From: Chrysomallon squamiferum
Lineage: Eukaryota > Mollusca > Gastropoda > Neomphalida > Peltospiridae
Reading direction: 5' to 3'
Length of the DNA stretch: 64,000 bases
Assembly: GCA_012295275.1 (NCBI GenBank)
Contig: CM022671.1
Location: 20,274,822 to 20,338,821 of the forward strand
This document shows positions 34,001-64,000 of this stretch, piece after piece; position 1 is the stretch's first letter, and each line of letters starts with the position of its first letter. A program made the position numbers and the translations under genes. Under the pieces are notes generated by a model. That model worked only from the letters and a program-made list of their open reading frames with translations. It was not told the DNA's origin and made no database searches.

Positions 34001-35466
34001 GAATTGTACAGGTACAGGCTCAATTATCCAGCATCCTGAAATCCAGAAAACCAGAAAAGTTTTCCCCTGACGCTATTTTCATAATTTGATGTGCAGGTGT
34101 TGTGCTCACCAGATCAGAACTACTCTTTCAATCTGCATGGCGTTCATTCACTCGCTGCATTGTTTTCGTGTCAAGTTGCCACAATTGTGTATCATCAATT
34201 TTCTTTTGTTTTTAATTTTAAAATGTTTATGCCTAATTATTTACATATTTGAATGCCTTGGTACCAAAAAACCGGAAAATTCAGAAATCTGGAATGCCTG
34301 AGGCCCCAAGGAGTCCGTTTAATTGGTCTGGTACCTGTATTTACTTTAAAAAAATTAAAATCAGTTTACATCAAGATTACAACCTGCTTGTATTCTCATA
34401 TACACACATATATACATATATATACAATAATATATATATGCATAAAATAAATTGTGCAAATAATGTATAAATGTAAAATTATTATAATTACTTCATGAAA
34501 GCAAAGGTACGAAGAAATTTGTTGTTGTTCTCACAATACAATGTGCTTCTGAACTTTGTTATTCAGAGGGTTTTTTTAAAAATTATTCTTTTTTTAACAG
34601 TTTAATAATATGTGGTCATTGTCATTGCAGTGTCGATATACATTACAGTACACTTATCCATATGCCTATTACATGGAAAAAAGTGGAAAGAAACAACTGG
34701 TAAGTAAACACATGCTGTATGTAATAGACCAAAGTATACACAGTATTTTAATGTATGTACATTTTTGTTTAAAATTTCTAAGAAAGATGTAAAGAGATTT
34801 TATGTATTAGGGACAAAATAAAATATATTTTATATTTGGTGAGTACTCAGTAAATTATGCAAATGTAATTATAGCAAATAAGCAGATAAATATAATTGGG
34901 GAAAAAAAGGTTAATTCTAATTAATAATTGTTTCCATTAGTATAGATATTGAAAGCCAAAAAATGTGCAATATATACCAGCTTATCTTTCAATTTCTGTC
35001 GCTGATTATCATTTGTATGTATTTTATCAAAATATATCATTTCAACCAAATATCTCCCACATGAAATTATGTGAAATGTGTATATTCTTTATGTTAATGA
35101 AATATTTGGTACTGATGATTTTTTTTTTCACATTTATTTACAATGTTAATAATATTTTTTTTTTCCCCTTTAGTTTGAATATCAGCAAGCTCAGCTGGAG
35201 GCAGAAGTAGAAAATTTATCTTGGAAAGTTGAAAGGGCAGAGATTACTGATAGAGGGGTAAGTTCTTAATATATGTAAGAATACTTCTTGGACAGAATTT
35301 TATATATATATATATATATATATTATTTATTATTATTATGACACATGATTAACTATTCTTCATTATTATTATTATTATTATTATATAATTTTAGGATTTG
35401 GAGAATCAAATGGATATTGCAGAGAAAAGACGACTAACCCTTTTGAAAGATTTCTTGATTAAATAA
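27801..35466 (+). CDS. ARIH2: ARIH2 / Ariadne-2 RBR E3 ubiquitin ligase (gene span, 14 coding exons)
   Basis: RING-between-RING E3 of the Ariadne family; ARIH2 is activated by neddylated cullin-5 complexes and transfers ubiquitin through a catalytic cysteine. Exons: 27801-28037, 28599-28666, 29220-29283, 29687-29837, 30196-30317, 30666-30775, 31420-31537, 31738-31788, 32595-32640, 33129-33256, 33806-33949, 34631-34699, 35174-35257, 35395-35466. All phases join, giving 487 residues (human 493). Acidic N-terminus 1-60; RING1 with C133, C136, C150, H152, C155, C158, C177, C182; in-between-RING in exons 6-7; RING2 in exons 8-9 with the expected catalytic Cys304 in GGCNHM; Ariadne helices from about 323. 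ARIH2 rather than ARIH1 because of [20 protein letters not shown] and the C-terminal [14 protein letters not shown]. The ATG at 27801 is chosen over an upstream in-frame non-ATG stretch. A CAG|GAC at 27773 could be the acceptor of a 5' UTR intron. Confidence 0.97.
28599..28666 (+). CDS. ARIH2: ARIH2 exon 2
   Basis: Encodes [20 protein letters not shown], the UBA-like helical region. CTTCAG acceptor behind a long T tract, GTATGT donor, phase 2 out. Confidence 0.93.
29220..29283 (+). CDS. ARIH2: ARIH2 exon 3
   Basis: Encodes [21 protein letters not shown], the linker before RING1. A CT array sits just behind the GTATGT donor. Confidence 0.93.
29687..29837 (+). CDS. ARIH2: ARIH2 exon 4 (RING1)
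   Basis: Contains CKVC and [12 protein letters not shown], the first six zinc ligands of RING1. Confidence 0.96.
30196..30317 (+). CDS. ARIH2: ARIH2 exon 5 (end of RING1)
   Basis: Encodes [20 protein letters not shown] and on to [12 protein letters not shown]; the two cysteines complete RING1. Confidence 0.96.
30666..30775 (+). CDS. ARIH2: ARIH2 exon 6 (IBR start)
   Basis: Encodes [20 protein letters not shown] and [12 protein letters not shown], the first half of the in-between-RING zinc fold. Confidence 0.96.
31420..31537 (+). CDS. ARIH2: ARIH2 exon 7 (IBR end)
   Basis: Encodes [20 protein letters not shown] then [20 protein letters not shown], nearly identical to vertebrate ARIH2. Confidence 0.97.
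31738..31788 (+). CDS. ARIH2: ARIH2 exon 8 (catalytic RING2)
   Basis: Seventeen codons, [17 protein letters not shown], with the expected thioester-forming cysteine in GGCNHM (residue 304). Confidence 0.97.
32595..32640 (+). CDS. ARIH2: ARIH2 exon 9 (RING2 end)
   Basis: Encodes [15 protein letters not shown], the remaining zinc ligands of RING2. Confidence 0.97.
33129..33256 (+). CDS. ARIH2: ARIH2 exon 10 (Ariadne domain)
   Basis: Encodes [20 protein letters not shown] and [13 protein letters not shown], the start of the autoinhibitory Ariadne domain. Confidence 0.97.
33806..33949 (+). CDS. ARIH2: ARIH2 exon 11
   Basis: Encodes [20 protein letters not shown], then [20 protein letters not shown]. 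Donor GTTTAG, weaker than its neighbours. Confidence 0.96.
34009..34337. mobile_element. pogo/Tc1-mariner type MITE in an ARIH2 intron, 329 bp
   Basis: Flanked by TA on both sides. The left end CAGGTACAGGCTCAATTATC and the reversed right end CAGGTACCAGACCAATTAAA are imperfect inverted repeats continuing into CCAGAAA / CCAGATTTC stretches. The AATTATCC-type terminus is typical of pogo elements. No transposase frame. Confidence 0.7.
34631..34699 (+). CDS. ARIH2: ARIH2 exon 12
   Basis: Encodes [20 protein letters not shown], an ARIH2 signature. Confidence 0.97.
35174..35257 (+). CDS. ARIH2: ARIH2 exon 13
   Basis: Encodes [20 protein letters not shown] then RAEITDRG, a coiled-coil segment of the Ariadne domain. 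Confidence 0.97.
35395..35466 (+). CDS. ARIH2: ARIH2 exon 14 (stop)
   Basis: Encodes [23 protein letters not shown] and TAA. An ATT array directly precedes the acceptor. Confidence 0.97.
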   Translation, partial: DLENQMDIAEKRRLTLLKDFLIK

Positions 35467-35630
35467 TCAGCATAAAGTATGGTCATAACTACAGCTCTGG
35501 TCTCAGTTGTGTGAAATGGTCTTGTTTTTTTTTTAATGGTATTTTTTACAAATTTGCTTTATTTCTGATTGATTGTTGTACTAACTTTATTTATCTATTT
35601 ATTTTTTAAATATAAAGATATAACAGGAAA

Positions 35631-35636
35631 AATAAA
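35631..35636 (+). promoter_or_regulatory. candidate poly(A) signal of ARIH2
   Basis: AATAAA 165 nt after the stop codon; no earlier match after the stop. Confidence 0.45.
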
Positions 35637-35843
35637 AAGAAAACATTTATGTTGTTGTAAATCAGTTTAGTAACACTTTGTCATTTAAAAAGTAAATGAA
35701 TTTAACATTTTTTCAATTATTTTTCTTTTAAATTTAATTTTTATTCTTTCGTCTGTTAAAGGATTATTTACAAGTATTCTGTTTGTAATATGTTTTTGTT
35801 TTTTCTTAGTATGTGTGATGACAGAGATATTCAAGCTTCCACA

Positions 35844-36080
35844 GGTAAATTGTAAACTAAAATGAATAGATAAAAAAAAAAAAAAAAAAAAAAATAATAA
35901 TAATAATAATAAAAAAAAAAATTCAAATTCAAAAAATCAAATCAAAAAAAATATTGTAAGTTGTTAAATTAAAATGAAAAGCAAAAATAAAAAAAAAAAA
36001 AAAGAAATAAATAAAAAAATATATTATAAAGTAAATTGTTAAACTGAAATGAAAAGTAAAAATTAAAAAAATTAAAAGAA
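35844..36080 (+). repeat. A-rich tandem block
   Basis: Three diverged copies of GTAAATTGTTAAACTGAAAT followed by A-rich linkers, beginning at about 35844, 35955 and 36030. Confidence 0.6.
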
Positions 36081-36812
36081 AAAGAATAAATAAAAAATTC
36101 AAAAAATAATAATAAAAGAAAAAATATAATTAAATAAATTCAAAAAAACAAACATAAAAATTCAAAAAAATACTCTAGGTAATAAAAATAATAAAATATA
36201 AAACATTTTATAATAAAAAAAAAAATTAAATAAATCTAAATAATAATTTTAAAAATTTAACAGTAATTAATATGATAATTATATAATATTAATAATAAAA
36301 TGTAATTAAATATTAATGATATATATATAATAAATATTAAATAATAATTAATTACTTTAGGTATTAAAATTTAAAGATATAAAATATTATAATAATGTTC
36401 ATGACCAGATTGCTAGATATGGCCTTTCTGATCTTACAGCTTGAAGTTAATAATGAAACTGTCAGTCAGTGTATACAAATAAGACATTTTTGATGTTTAC
36501 TGCTATACAGAAGTGGTATAAAATGTTGTCCTCAGGTGATTCAGATTAAATAATTTGTTCTGTACATAACAAAGTCTTCCATGTAATTTCGTAAGTGTTT
36601 TTTATTTTTCTCCTTCACTTCTTGCCAACTTGTTTAAAACTGCCTTCAATTATTCCCATGTCTGTAGATTGTTTTTGTGTGGTTTAAAACATAGTTATTC
36701 AAAATGTGTAATTAAATAGATTTTGTTTATAATCCTCAACAGAGGAAAAACTTCTACTAATGATACCTTGGAAAGTAGTGCCTTTATTTCTTTAATAAAG
36801 AAACTTCTATTT

Positions 36813-36845
<33 letters not shown>

Positions 36846-37727
36846 CATATATATGTATATATATATATCAGAAATCCAATAAAACAGCAGGAAAGATAGC
36901 ATTTTTAATGCACAAAAATATTACTACATTTAAATATATTAATAGAACTAATTATTTATTTATTTATATTAAGCATTAAAAAAAGAAAAATGATGAAAAG
37001 TAAAAGAAGAAAAAAGTTTAACTTATATTCTATTTTGAATGGACAACACAAATCTTACAGGACGAGTGGTGTCAGTACATTTATCTTTCTGTTAATGAAA
37101 ATATTTTAATAATTATAATACAATTTTATGACAAGTTTTTCTTTTTGTATTTTCTTTAAAAAAAATTCTTGTTCTTTTCAAGCACTGGCAGTTAAAATAA
37201 TAATAGTTATTATATGTCATTTATTGTTAATTTGAACTCGACTAAATTCTTTTTTGAAATCCATTACCAGTATGAAAAATATTTCTGTTCTATGTATTTA
37301 TTTAATTATATACAGAAAAATTTAGTTAATGTCCAGATCATATGGGGTAGATTTTAACAAAATAAGATTTGGGGAGAAACATTAACATTTTTTATTTTTT
37401 ATTTTACCAGTTAATTGGTTCTGAAAGTTGAAATATGCACCAAGAAATTAACACTGCCAAAGTTATAAACAATCTGTGCATTGATTAATATGTTGATAAG
37501 AATGAAAAATTATAATTTTGTAAATATGTTGTTTTCTACCATGATTAATTTAGATGAAACCATTTTAGGAATGGTTACTTTCTTTTCAGTAATGATAATT
37601 ATAATTATTATTATGAAAAAAAAGAAAAAAAAAAAAGAATGAAGAGATGATTTTATGTTCCTAATTTAAACCTTTAATATTTAAAATAAACATTCAAAAC
37701 TAACTATATTGTATTTTATTTTTTTTT

Positions 37728-37758
<31 letters not shown>

Positions 37759-38838
37759 TTTTTTATATAAAATAAAATAACTAGATAAAATAGATAATTA
37801 TGTGTTATACAAGTTGATTGTTATTGTTCTCTTACATTTTAATCAGTTTGGTTATGAATGTATGTTACCATTTAAATTTAAATGTGAAAATAATGCTTGG
37901 TTTTTTTGTTTGTTTTATTTTTTTTTATTTTTTTTTTCAATATATAAATTCTAGCAATATTCTAACAAATACTACTAATAAAAGTTGATCATATATTTCT
38001 TATATTTTTAATAATTGCAACAACAACAACAATAATAGCCTCCATAGTCTGTATTAACAAAAAATCTAATGTATAACCTTTACCATGGATATATCTGTAT
38101 TATTCTTGGCAACAAGAAAATTACTGGTATGTATAATGCTACACTGCATAATATGTTTTTATGATATCTCATTTGAATCCTTTCAGGAGTGTATATACGT
38201 TATTGTTGTGATAGTAATGTTTTCTACAGTAACAGTTTGTATTTTAACTAAGGATAAGCCTTCACTGGAATATTTAATATAACCAAAGGATAATGTTTTT
38301 TGAATCTCTGTATATTCGAAATGGGAATAAATTTGATTGTCATGTAATGGAATATTTTTGTTTTTATATTTTGTGTTGTCCTAAATAATTGAGAAATATT
38401 TGTATATTTAAATAATATAAAAATTGAAAAAAAAAGAAGAGAAAAAGTGATAATTATTTGCCAGCATTTCTGATTGACTCATATATAATTATTCTCGCTT
38501 TTGTTCATTTATAACTTTTAATATGCAGTTATTCTTAGTTTCCAATTTTCACTTGTACCTATGTAAACTGTATAAAATAAATTTAAAGGATGACAGAAAT
38601 GTCAATTTTAACCTTAATGTATCAGTATTAATTTCCAACATGTCAATTTTTTTTTTTTTTTTTATTAATGAGTATGCTGCTAGTAAGAATTTAGACCGTG
38701 TGTTCTTGAAACTACCCACACACATAAACACAAAACGCAACGACAAAATGACTTGGCTGTTACTTATTAATATGATGGATTATATCGGTACCTACGTGCA
38801 AGTTGACGCACATAAACCATTTGATATTTATTTTATTA

Positions 38839-39077
38839 CATGGCCGTAACAACACTGAGGCAAATAAGACAAATGCCTCATAACGAAATACAGTTATATC
38901 AATCTATCTATCTATCTGTATATAAAGATTTTATTTTAAAAATATGAAATGTAAAGCTGTAATCCGATAGAAACGATATCCACTTTCAAGTCGGAACTTC
39001 CTAGACCCCTCGCCCGAACATTTTGGCCCCGCTCCACTTTTTTGCTTCATTTCAAAAAGAGTCTTGTTACGGCCATG
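38839..39077. mobile_element. short TIR element, 239 bp
   Basis: The ends CATGGCCGTAACAA and, reversed, CATGGCCGTAACAAGA are inverted repeats flanked by TA. The interior is non-coding. The superfamily is unresolved; TA suggests Tc1/mariner. Confidence 0.65.
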
Positions 39078-39630
39078 TATTACGCACCATATGAATAATA
39101 ACTTTAAAAAGTCATTGACCATAGTGGATAAATACAAAGCTGACAATTAATAAATTATATTGTATTAATTTTCAGTCTACTTTGGAAGTTCAATGATCGA
39201 CATTAAAAAAAAAAAGGAGAACTAGGAAAGTTCGGACACCTAATGATGTTGACTTCTAATGACCGTCAGAAATAACATTAGCGTGAGAACTTTCGAATTA
39301 CAAAACTGGCAGCTTTATAAAACCGGCGAGATAATCATCTCGGCATAAGCCAGCAATGGTGTGTTTCCTATTCGCCAGTTGCATGGGCCTACGCTCCCGT
39401 AACTTAACAAATATCTCTGATAAATGCTGAATCAACGGTCGTGACGTTTAGGAAGGAAGGAAGGAAGGAAATGTTTTTATTCAGCACATATTTTCTCACA
39501 GTGATACAAAATTTAGAACAACGACTATTGGTTGAATTAAACTGCCTATACAGTGTTGATTGGTTGGTTCTAGATAAGTGGGTTGAATAAACCAATAATG
39601 TTTCAAGGATGTTTTTATTTATTTATTTAT

Positions 39631-39669
<39 letters not shown>

Positions 39670-41610
39670 TAATTACAATCTTAATTAGTTGTTAAATCAA
39701 GATAGAAAAGCATTACATCAACATAATTTATTGTTTTCACTGCTGTTCGTTTCGCATGCATCATCAGAGATACAAACTAAGAGGTGTCCAGTATTAATTA
39801 TTCCCGGGGTTTCAGTCTAACAAGGTTTGTCACCAGTCGTGAATAACGTTTTTAGAGTGGGTTTTTTTTATGGTACTGCTGAACAGGTGCTTTACACGAA
39901 AAGATCATGATAACGGTATACTATGTGTGAAATAGACTCTAAATATATACAGAGCACGTGCGCTGGTGTTGTTTGAGTCATACTATCCCAGCAAGATATG
40001 TGACACCATACCGAAAACAACGAATGCTACAGAGAAGCCTGGCTTCATCCGTTGAAATTGCAAATGACAATAGGTGTGATGTTTATTTCCATAAACAAGT
40101 ATGGTAAATTAAATATCAAACATAATCAATAATTAGACATATATTCAGACAAAATATGTACCAAACTGATACTAGCTCGTTGGATTATAGTCTTATTACA
40201 GTTACCGATCCAGCACACTTTTTTTTTTTTAAATTTAAATTTAATTTTGTTATTATTATTATTTTTTTAATCTTCTCTGGATCGGAGATTTATTTTTCGT
40301 TCTTTAGTTCACTCATTTGTGTATTTATATATTTATTTATTATTCTTTACGTTTTTACTCAATCAGCCCCTTATTTCATACTGAACTTACGTTTTTGCAT
40401 GTATCTTTGTATATTTATTAAGGAATGTAGCGTTCCTTAGTATTTTTACCTCTGACTGTTGTTGATGAATCTCCTTTGAACAGACAGACACACAGTACAG
40501 CAACAAACAGATATAGTATGCTGTTATTAATAATTGAATAATTACCAATATTCACTTGAAATACACAAACATATATATTTAACCTTAATCAACTAATTAG
40601 TGTAACTGATCCGTGTTGATATCACGTTCTAGCCAGTGCTGCAAAATAGATATACAAACGGCAATGATATTATTTCTAGTATAAAACATAAAAGAACCAT
40701 TGCTTCTTAAACACACATATATGTACACATGCACAGATACACATACACAAACACACACATACATATGTATATTCGCACACATAAATACACATACACATAC
40801 AAACACACAAATATAAACATACACCACATGTCTTAATGGACACACATCTTCATCGTTTGTGACCCGATAATCATTAACATTCAATAGCGCTGAGATACTA
40901 AAGAAACATCTGTTATGTCAATTTAAATAATAATAATGATGATGATGATTATGATAATTTAGCTAGAATTCTACCGGGAGGGGAATCTTTACACTGAACA
41001 CCGTGTATCATTGCTTTGTGTGGTTGTTACCTTCATGCACAGTTTGATTTTTAAACTGGTGCAGTACTAACAGAATTATTTTGGCCTATGATATAATAGT
41101 AGTATCAAGCATATTTTCTTTTAGCGTGCGATTTCTGTTCAAATGTCATACTGGCAACTAGTACAGCAGAGAGCTCATGCCAGTGAAAACTGTCATCTTG
41201 TAAGCTTTACTGTATCTTAGAAAAAACACTAACAAGGTTTTCAAACCTGTGGCTTTCAACAATTTACTGGAGACGTCGAGAGAAAGCGTTTTTTTTTTTT
41301 GTTTTTTTTTTGTTATTGTTTTTCTTGGTTTTTCTTTCTTGTACAAGAAGGCATTAACCTGTTTTCCGATTTGTCTTCTGAAATCACCAGTTGACGCCGT
41401 GTTTTAAGTGCAACTGCTGACAGAGTTCACAGTCATTTTAAATAACTGGTTTTCTATTCCACAATGTAACAGATTCACTGATCAATAATTTACATCTGGA
41501 AAACTAATATTCATAACAATAAAAGAGTAAATATTTTTCGTAATCTTTACTACTATTATTATTATTTATTTATTTGTTTGTTTTTTGTTGTTGTTATTGT
41601 TGTTTTTGCT

Positions 41611-41611
<1 letters not shown>

Positions 41612-41697
<86 letters not shown>
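41612..41697. repeat. TTG/ATT compound array
   Basis: About 10 TTG units followed by about 18 ATT units. Confidence 0.95.
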
Positions 41698-41945
41698 TTG
41701 GTTCCCAAACTTGATGGACATTCGATAAATCTGTTACTCTTCAAAGTTGTATATGCAAAGAATTTTAAAGAATACTGTTGACGAGAACTTTGTTGTTTTG
41801 AATCATATGAACATTTTAAACTTAAAGTTTTGATGGAATTGATCATATTGTTAAATTTCAGTTTTTTCTTCTTCTTCTTTGTTGTTGTTGCTGATGTTTC
41901 CAGAGATCCTTTTCCATTAATCTCAGTTGGCACCTTGGTCTTGTT

Positions 41946-41966
41946 GATCTTCTTCTTCTTCTTCTT

Positions 41967-42038
<72 letters not shown>
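41946..42038. repeat. CTT/ATT compound array
   Basis: About 17 CTT units followed by about 13 ATT units. Confidence 0.95.
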
Positions 42039-42934
42039 ATTAAGATATGACAATGTTACAGTGAACATACAAATATTTGATTTAATCATGTTTTAAAACT
42101 GCCATGGTATTGTTAGGACATCGACAGAGTATTTCACTAGCAGAACGGGCAAAATCAAACATGCAGATCTATCCAAATTAATGTTTTCATATATCTGTTT
42201 TCCGTAACTGTGGCAACAATATCAATTAAATTAGAACAGTGATTCTTAATAATATCTATTTTAAAAATATATATTTGTCAGAAAATCATGCTTTTCTGTT
42301 GGAACCACAGGGATAATGAAACAAATGGTTATAGCTATCAATGAAGTTAACGTTAATGTGAATCATTCAGATTTTATCCTTTTCGTTTAATTTCTGTTTG
42401 TTTAAATAAAAGCATTTTACAGTGAATTTTATAATAGTGATTTCGACAGATTTATTTGTTGCTTCATTATAGTCGTAAACCATTACACGGTATTTTATAC
42501 AGTTCTCAGTATCTTTTTTATGTTATTATTTATTTCAACATATCTCTTTACATCGTATTTTAATAGAGAAAATGACATTGATTATCAGTTGTTTCATATC
42601 CAGTTACAAGCAGCTCACGACTATGGTATCATTAATTATTTATTTATTCATTCATTCATTACACCTCTGAGATGTCATCCGTGCGACATAGGCTGATATT
42701 GCCCACTAGTCAGTCGAAAGGGATCGACTTTGCGAATGGTCATTCGAGTTCGTCTCTTTATGAACGACAAACTATATACATTTAACTGGCCATTAAAATG
42801 ATGCTTCTGTCGTCTTTTACAACTGGACATCAACAAAACATCAATGTATTTAGTCAGATGTTGACAAAGAAAACAAATATGCAGAAGAAAGCGTTCAAAA
42901 ATAAAAGTACAACACAAATTATTTATAACTGTCA

Positions 42935-42940
42935 TTTATT
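42935..42940 (-). promoter_or_regulatory. candidate poly(A) signal of the STPGR gene
   Basis: AATAAA on the minus strand about 240 nt beyond the stop codon. Confidence 0.4.
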
Positions 42941-43009
42941 ACGTTTTGAAAAAAAAAACAGTCTTCAAATAAAGGAGAACGAATAAATTTTGAAATGAAA
43001 ATTACAATA

Positions 43010-43165
43010 TGAATATTGTAAACAGTGCTAATATATTTATGAAGTGTATAGATATCATGAACAGTATGGAAATTATGAATAGTACTGAAATCGTGAACAG
43101 TATGGATACCCATGATCAATATGGATATCATGAATAGTATGAATATTATTAACAGTATGAGTATT
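43010..43165. repeat. 18-bp-period minisatellite at the 3' end of the STPGR gene
   Basis: About eight diverged units of the form ATCATGAACAGTATGGAT, immediately beyond the STPGR stop and within the likely 3' UTR. Confidence 0.75.
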
Positions 43166-43177
43166 ACATGACTTTCT

Positions 43178-62456
<19,279 letters not shown>

Positions 62457-62543
62457 GTTTTATTATTATTATTATTATTATTTTTTTTTTTAAAAGCTTT
62501 TGGTTCGTTTGTTTCGCTCCAAAACAAGACACGAGATTGTTTA

Positions 62544-62556
62544 TGACGTCACGTCA
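62544..62556. promoter_or_regulatory. CRE palindrome upstream of the STPGR gene
   Basis: A full TGACGTCA palindrome followed by an overlapping second ACGTCA half, about 90 bp upstream of the STPGR start codon. CREB/CREM-type factors bind this site and drive many spermatid genes in mammals; function here is inferred from position. Confidence 0.4.
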
Positions 62557-62579
62557 TCCTAATAACAACGTTAGTAATT

Positions 62580-62593
62580 GTTGCCTAGAAAAA
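62580..62593 (-). promoter_or_regulatory. partial RFX X-box upstream of the STPGR gene
   Basis: On the gene strand the sequence reads TTTTTC-TA-GGCAAC: one perfect X-box half-site (GGCAAC), a 2-bp spacer and a poor second half, about 125 bp before the start codon. RFX factors control ciliary genes through X-boxes at such distances. One half is degenerate, so support is modest. Confidence 0.3.
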
Positions 62594-62834
62594 GATTTAA
62601 AATGTCTAAATATTCACGAATTTAAATAATAAAGAAAGACATCATTAGTATGAAATAATAATTTAATAATAATAATAGTAATAATAATAGTAATAATAGT
62701 AATAATAATAATAAAGGGTGAAAGATTCGAAACTAACTTTATATGGGTTTTACTTCATAAATACGTGCAATAAAATTTTGGTTTGATTTATAAAAACAAA
62801 CATTTTTTTTTTTTTTCCCAATCTTCTTTTAACA

Positions 62835-62871
<37 letters not shown>

Positions 62872-64000
62872 CCCTTATTAATGTCATTTCGTATTATATT
62901 TCTTCCCTTTAATCAGTTTTTAACCCAACACTTGAGACGTAACTCAGTACAATAGGATCACTGAATCCGTGACATTATATTTAATAGTCCACCCATTCAG
63001 CTATTTATCCGTTCCAGTCTATATCAGAAGACAAGCATGTATAGGCCCAGTCGAAAAATGTAATTAACGATATAGGTTTTCCTCTGTTGTTAATCTCTAT
63101 ACGGTACACTACGAAGATAATGAACTAATAGAGACGGTGAGGTGTCCGTTGGTGCTTAAATAGCAAGTGAAAGTATTTAATATTATAAACACTTCAAGTT
63201 TAATACCGTAATCTGAAATATGTATTCAAATATTTTAATATGACATTGCAAGTTTGATCATTTCATACTGTTAATACGAAATAGTTACTTAAATCTTACA
63301 GAGAGATAATATTTTAATATTACAACACTGTGAGTTTAATAGTATGTTATGAAATATCTAATTCTGTGAAGTTAGCGGTTAAAACCAGTAAAGGATTATG
63401 ATGCCTGGGACGATGTGGCCTTTTGTTAACACAGTGTGTTGTGAGTGTATTGTGACTTGACGGCTTACGTCGCCCACATTTACGGCTACACATCGATCAT
63501 CGCGTGAATTATGAATGCCATCAGCTGTTCAAAGGAAACTCGAACGCTCGCTTCGGACATGAAAGAATTTGTTCGTTTAATCGATGGTTTACTGTATTAT
63601 AAATCATAACTTTTAAAAACTCATCGTTTAGTAGGGTAAAGAGTTTGTCAAAGTAAAGAGATTAATATTGGTTTCTGTGGTTGGATGTTGTCACCATTCA
63701 TAACGGAAAGCATATAAACCTAACAATTAAAGATCTTAAAATTTAGTAATGAATTAAAAACAAAAAAAAACAATTCTTTAACAATATCCAGAAATGGTAG
63801 GAAAATAACAGTGTATTTTCTTGTTTTATTTCTTTTTTTTACGCTCTCCCATTAATATATTATTCCTTCATATGTAATTTTACAATTTGCGAGATTTTTA
63901 AAATTATTTTAAAATTAATTGTTGCATAAAACAATAAGTGTATTGTGCACGTCCACCAGTATTTTAATATGTAGATTTTGAACTTATGTCACATTATATA

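Larger units (their letters stand above)
35467..38838. other. ARIH2 3' flank, A/T-rich, no gene seen
   Basis: Long homopolymer A and T runs, an A-rich tandem block (35844-36080) and AT-rich unique DNA. A 65-codon hydrophobic frame at 38085-38282 has no supporting features. Confidence 0.5.
39078..42934. other. intergenic, no gene supported
   Basis: Includes a possible SINE-tail remnant near 39448-39510 (GGAAGG units, then ATGTTTTTATT), CA-rich DNA (40710-40830) and compound arrays (41600-41697 and 41942-42038). Open frames in these arrays encode homopolymeric Asn, Lys, Ile or Phe tracts and are not genes. Confidence 0.55.
62457..64000. other. upstream region of the STPGR gene
   Basis: Apart from the CRE and X-box candidates, it holds AAT units (62660-62715), an AT array (62837-62869) and unique AT-rich DNA. 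No further gene is supported up to the window end. Confidence 0.5.

Noticed and set aside
38085-38282. 65-codon hydrophobic frame downstream of ARIH2
   Set aside because: Isolated in AT-rich DNA without splice or domain evidence.
41562-42089. 175-codon poly-Asn/poly-Lys/poly-Ile frame
   Set aside because: It runs through CTT, ATT and TTG arrays; purely low-complexity.

Overview
The window is nuclear DNA of an animal. It is AT-rich, packed with microsatellites, and carries genes split by GT-AG introns. Two degenerate tRNA-headed SINEs (about 3205-3525 and 47215-47460) resemble the MESC-type SINEs common in molluscs as I remember them. Gene structure and repeat density fit a mollusc, most likely a cephalopod (octopus-like), but the species is inferred and not shown.

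Three protein-coding genes can be reconstructed exon by exon. (1) 24741-13342, minus strand: MOV10L1 (Armitage-type piRNA-pathway RNA helicase), 18 coding exons, about 1265 residues once an apparent single-base frameshift near 23985 is discounted. It has a lineage-specific C-terminal tail built on a 42-bp coding minisatellite and seems to lack a segment of roughly 200 residues found between the N-terminal repeats and the pre-helicase region of vertebrate MOV10L1. (2) 27801-35466, plus strand: ARIH2 (Ariadne-2/TRIAD1, RBR E3 ubiquitin ligase), 14 coding exons, 487 residues, complete. (3) 62456-43178, minus strand: a sperm-tail PG-rich (SHIPPO/STPGR, ODF3-like) repeat protein, 14 coding exons, 498 residues; every intron is phase 1 and nearly every exon encodes one repeat.

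Layout: 1-13.3 kb is intergenic (microsatellites, a SINE, a 1.6-kb inverted repeat with arms of about 700 bp, degenerate minisatellites). MOV10L1 occupies 13.3-24.7 kb. A 3.1-kb head-to-head spacer with a 302-bp hAT-type MITE separates it from ARIH2 (27.8-35.5 kb; a pogo-type MITE lies in one intron). 35.5-43.2 kb is intergenic. 43.2-62.5 kb holds the STPGR gene, whose large introns carry several foldback or TIR elements, a second SINE and many long microsatellites. 62.5-64 kb is its upstream region, with a CRE and a partial RFX X-box close to the start codon.

The three genes do not form one pathway. MOV10L1 acts in germline piRNA biogenesis, the STPGR protein is expected in sperm or ciliary axonemes, and ARIH2 works with neddylated cullin-5 ligases. 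The clearest oddities are the architecture of the STPGR gene, the altered MOV10L1 protein, a patchwork templated-insertion scar in a MOV10L1 intron, and the large inverted repeat at 7.9-9.5 kb. No prokaryotic, CRISPR or phage features are present.
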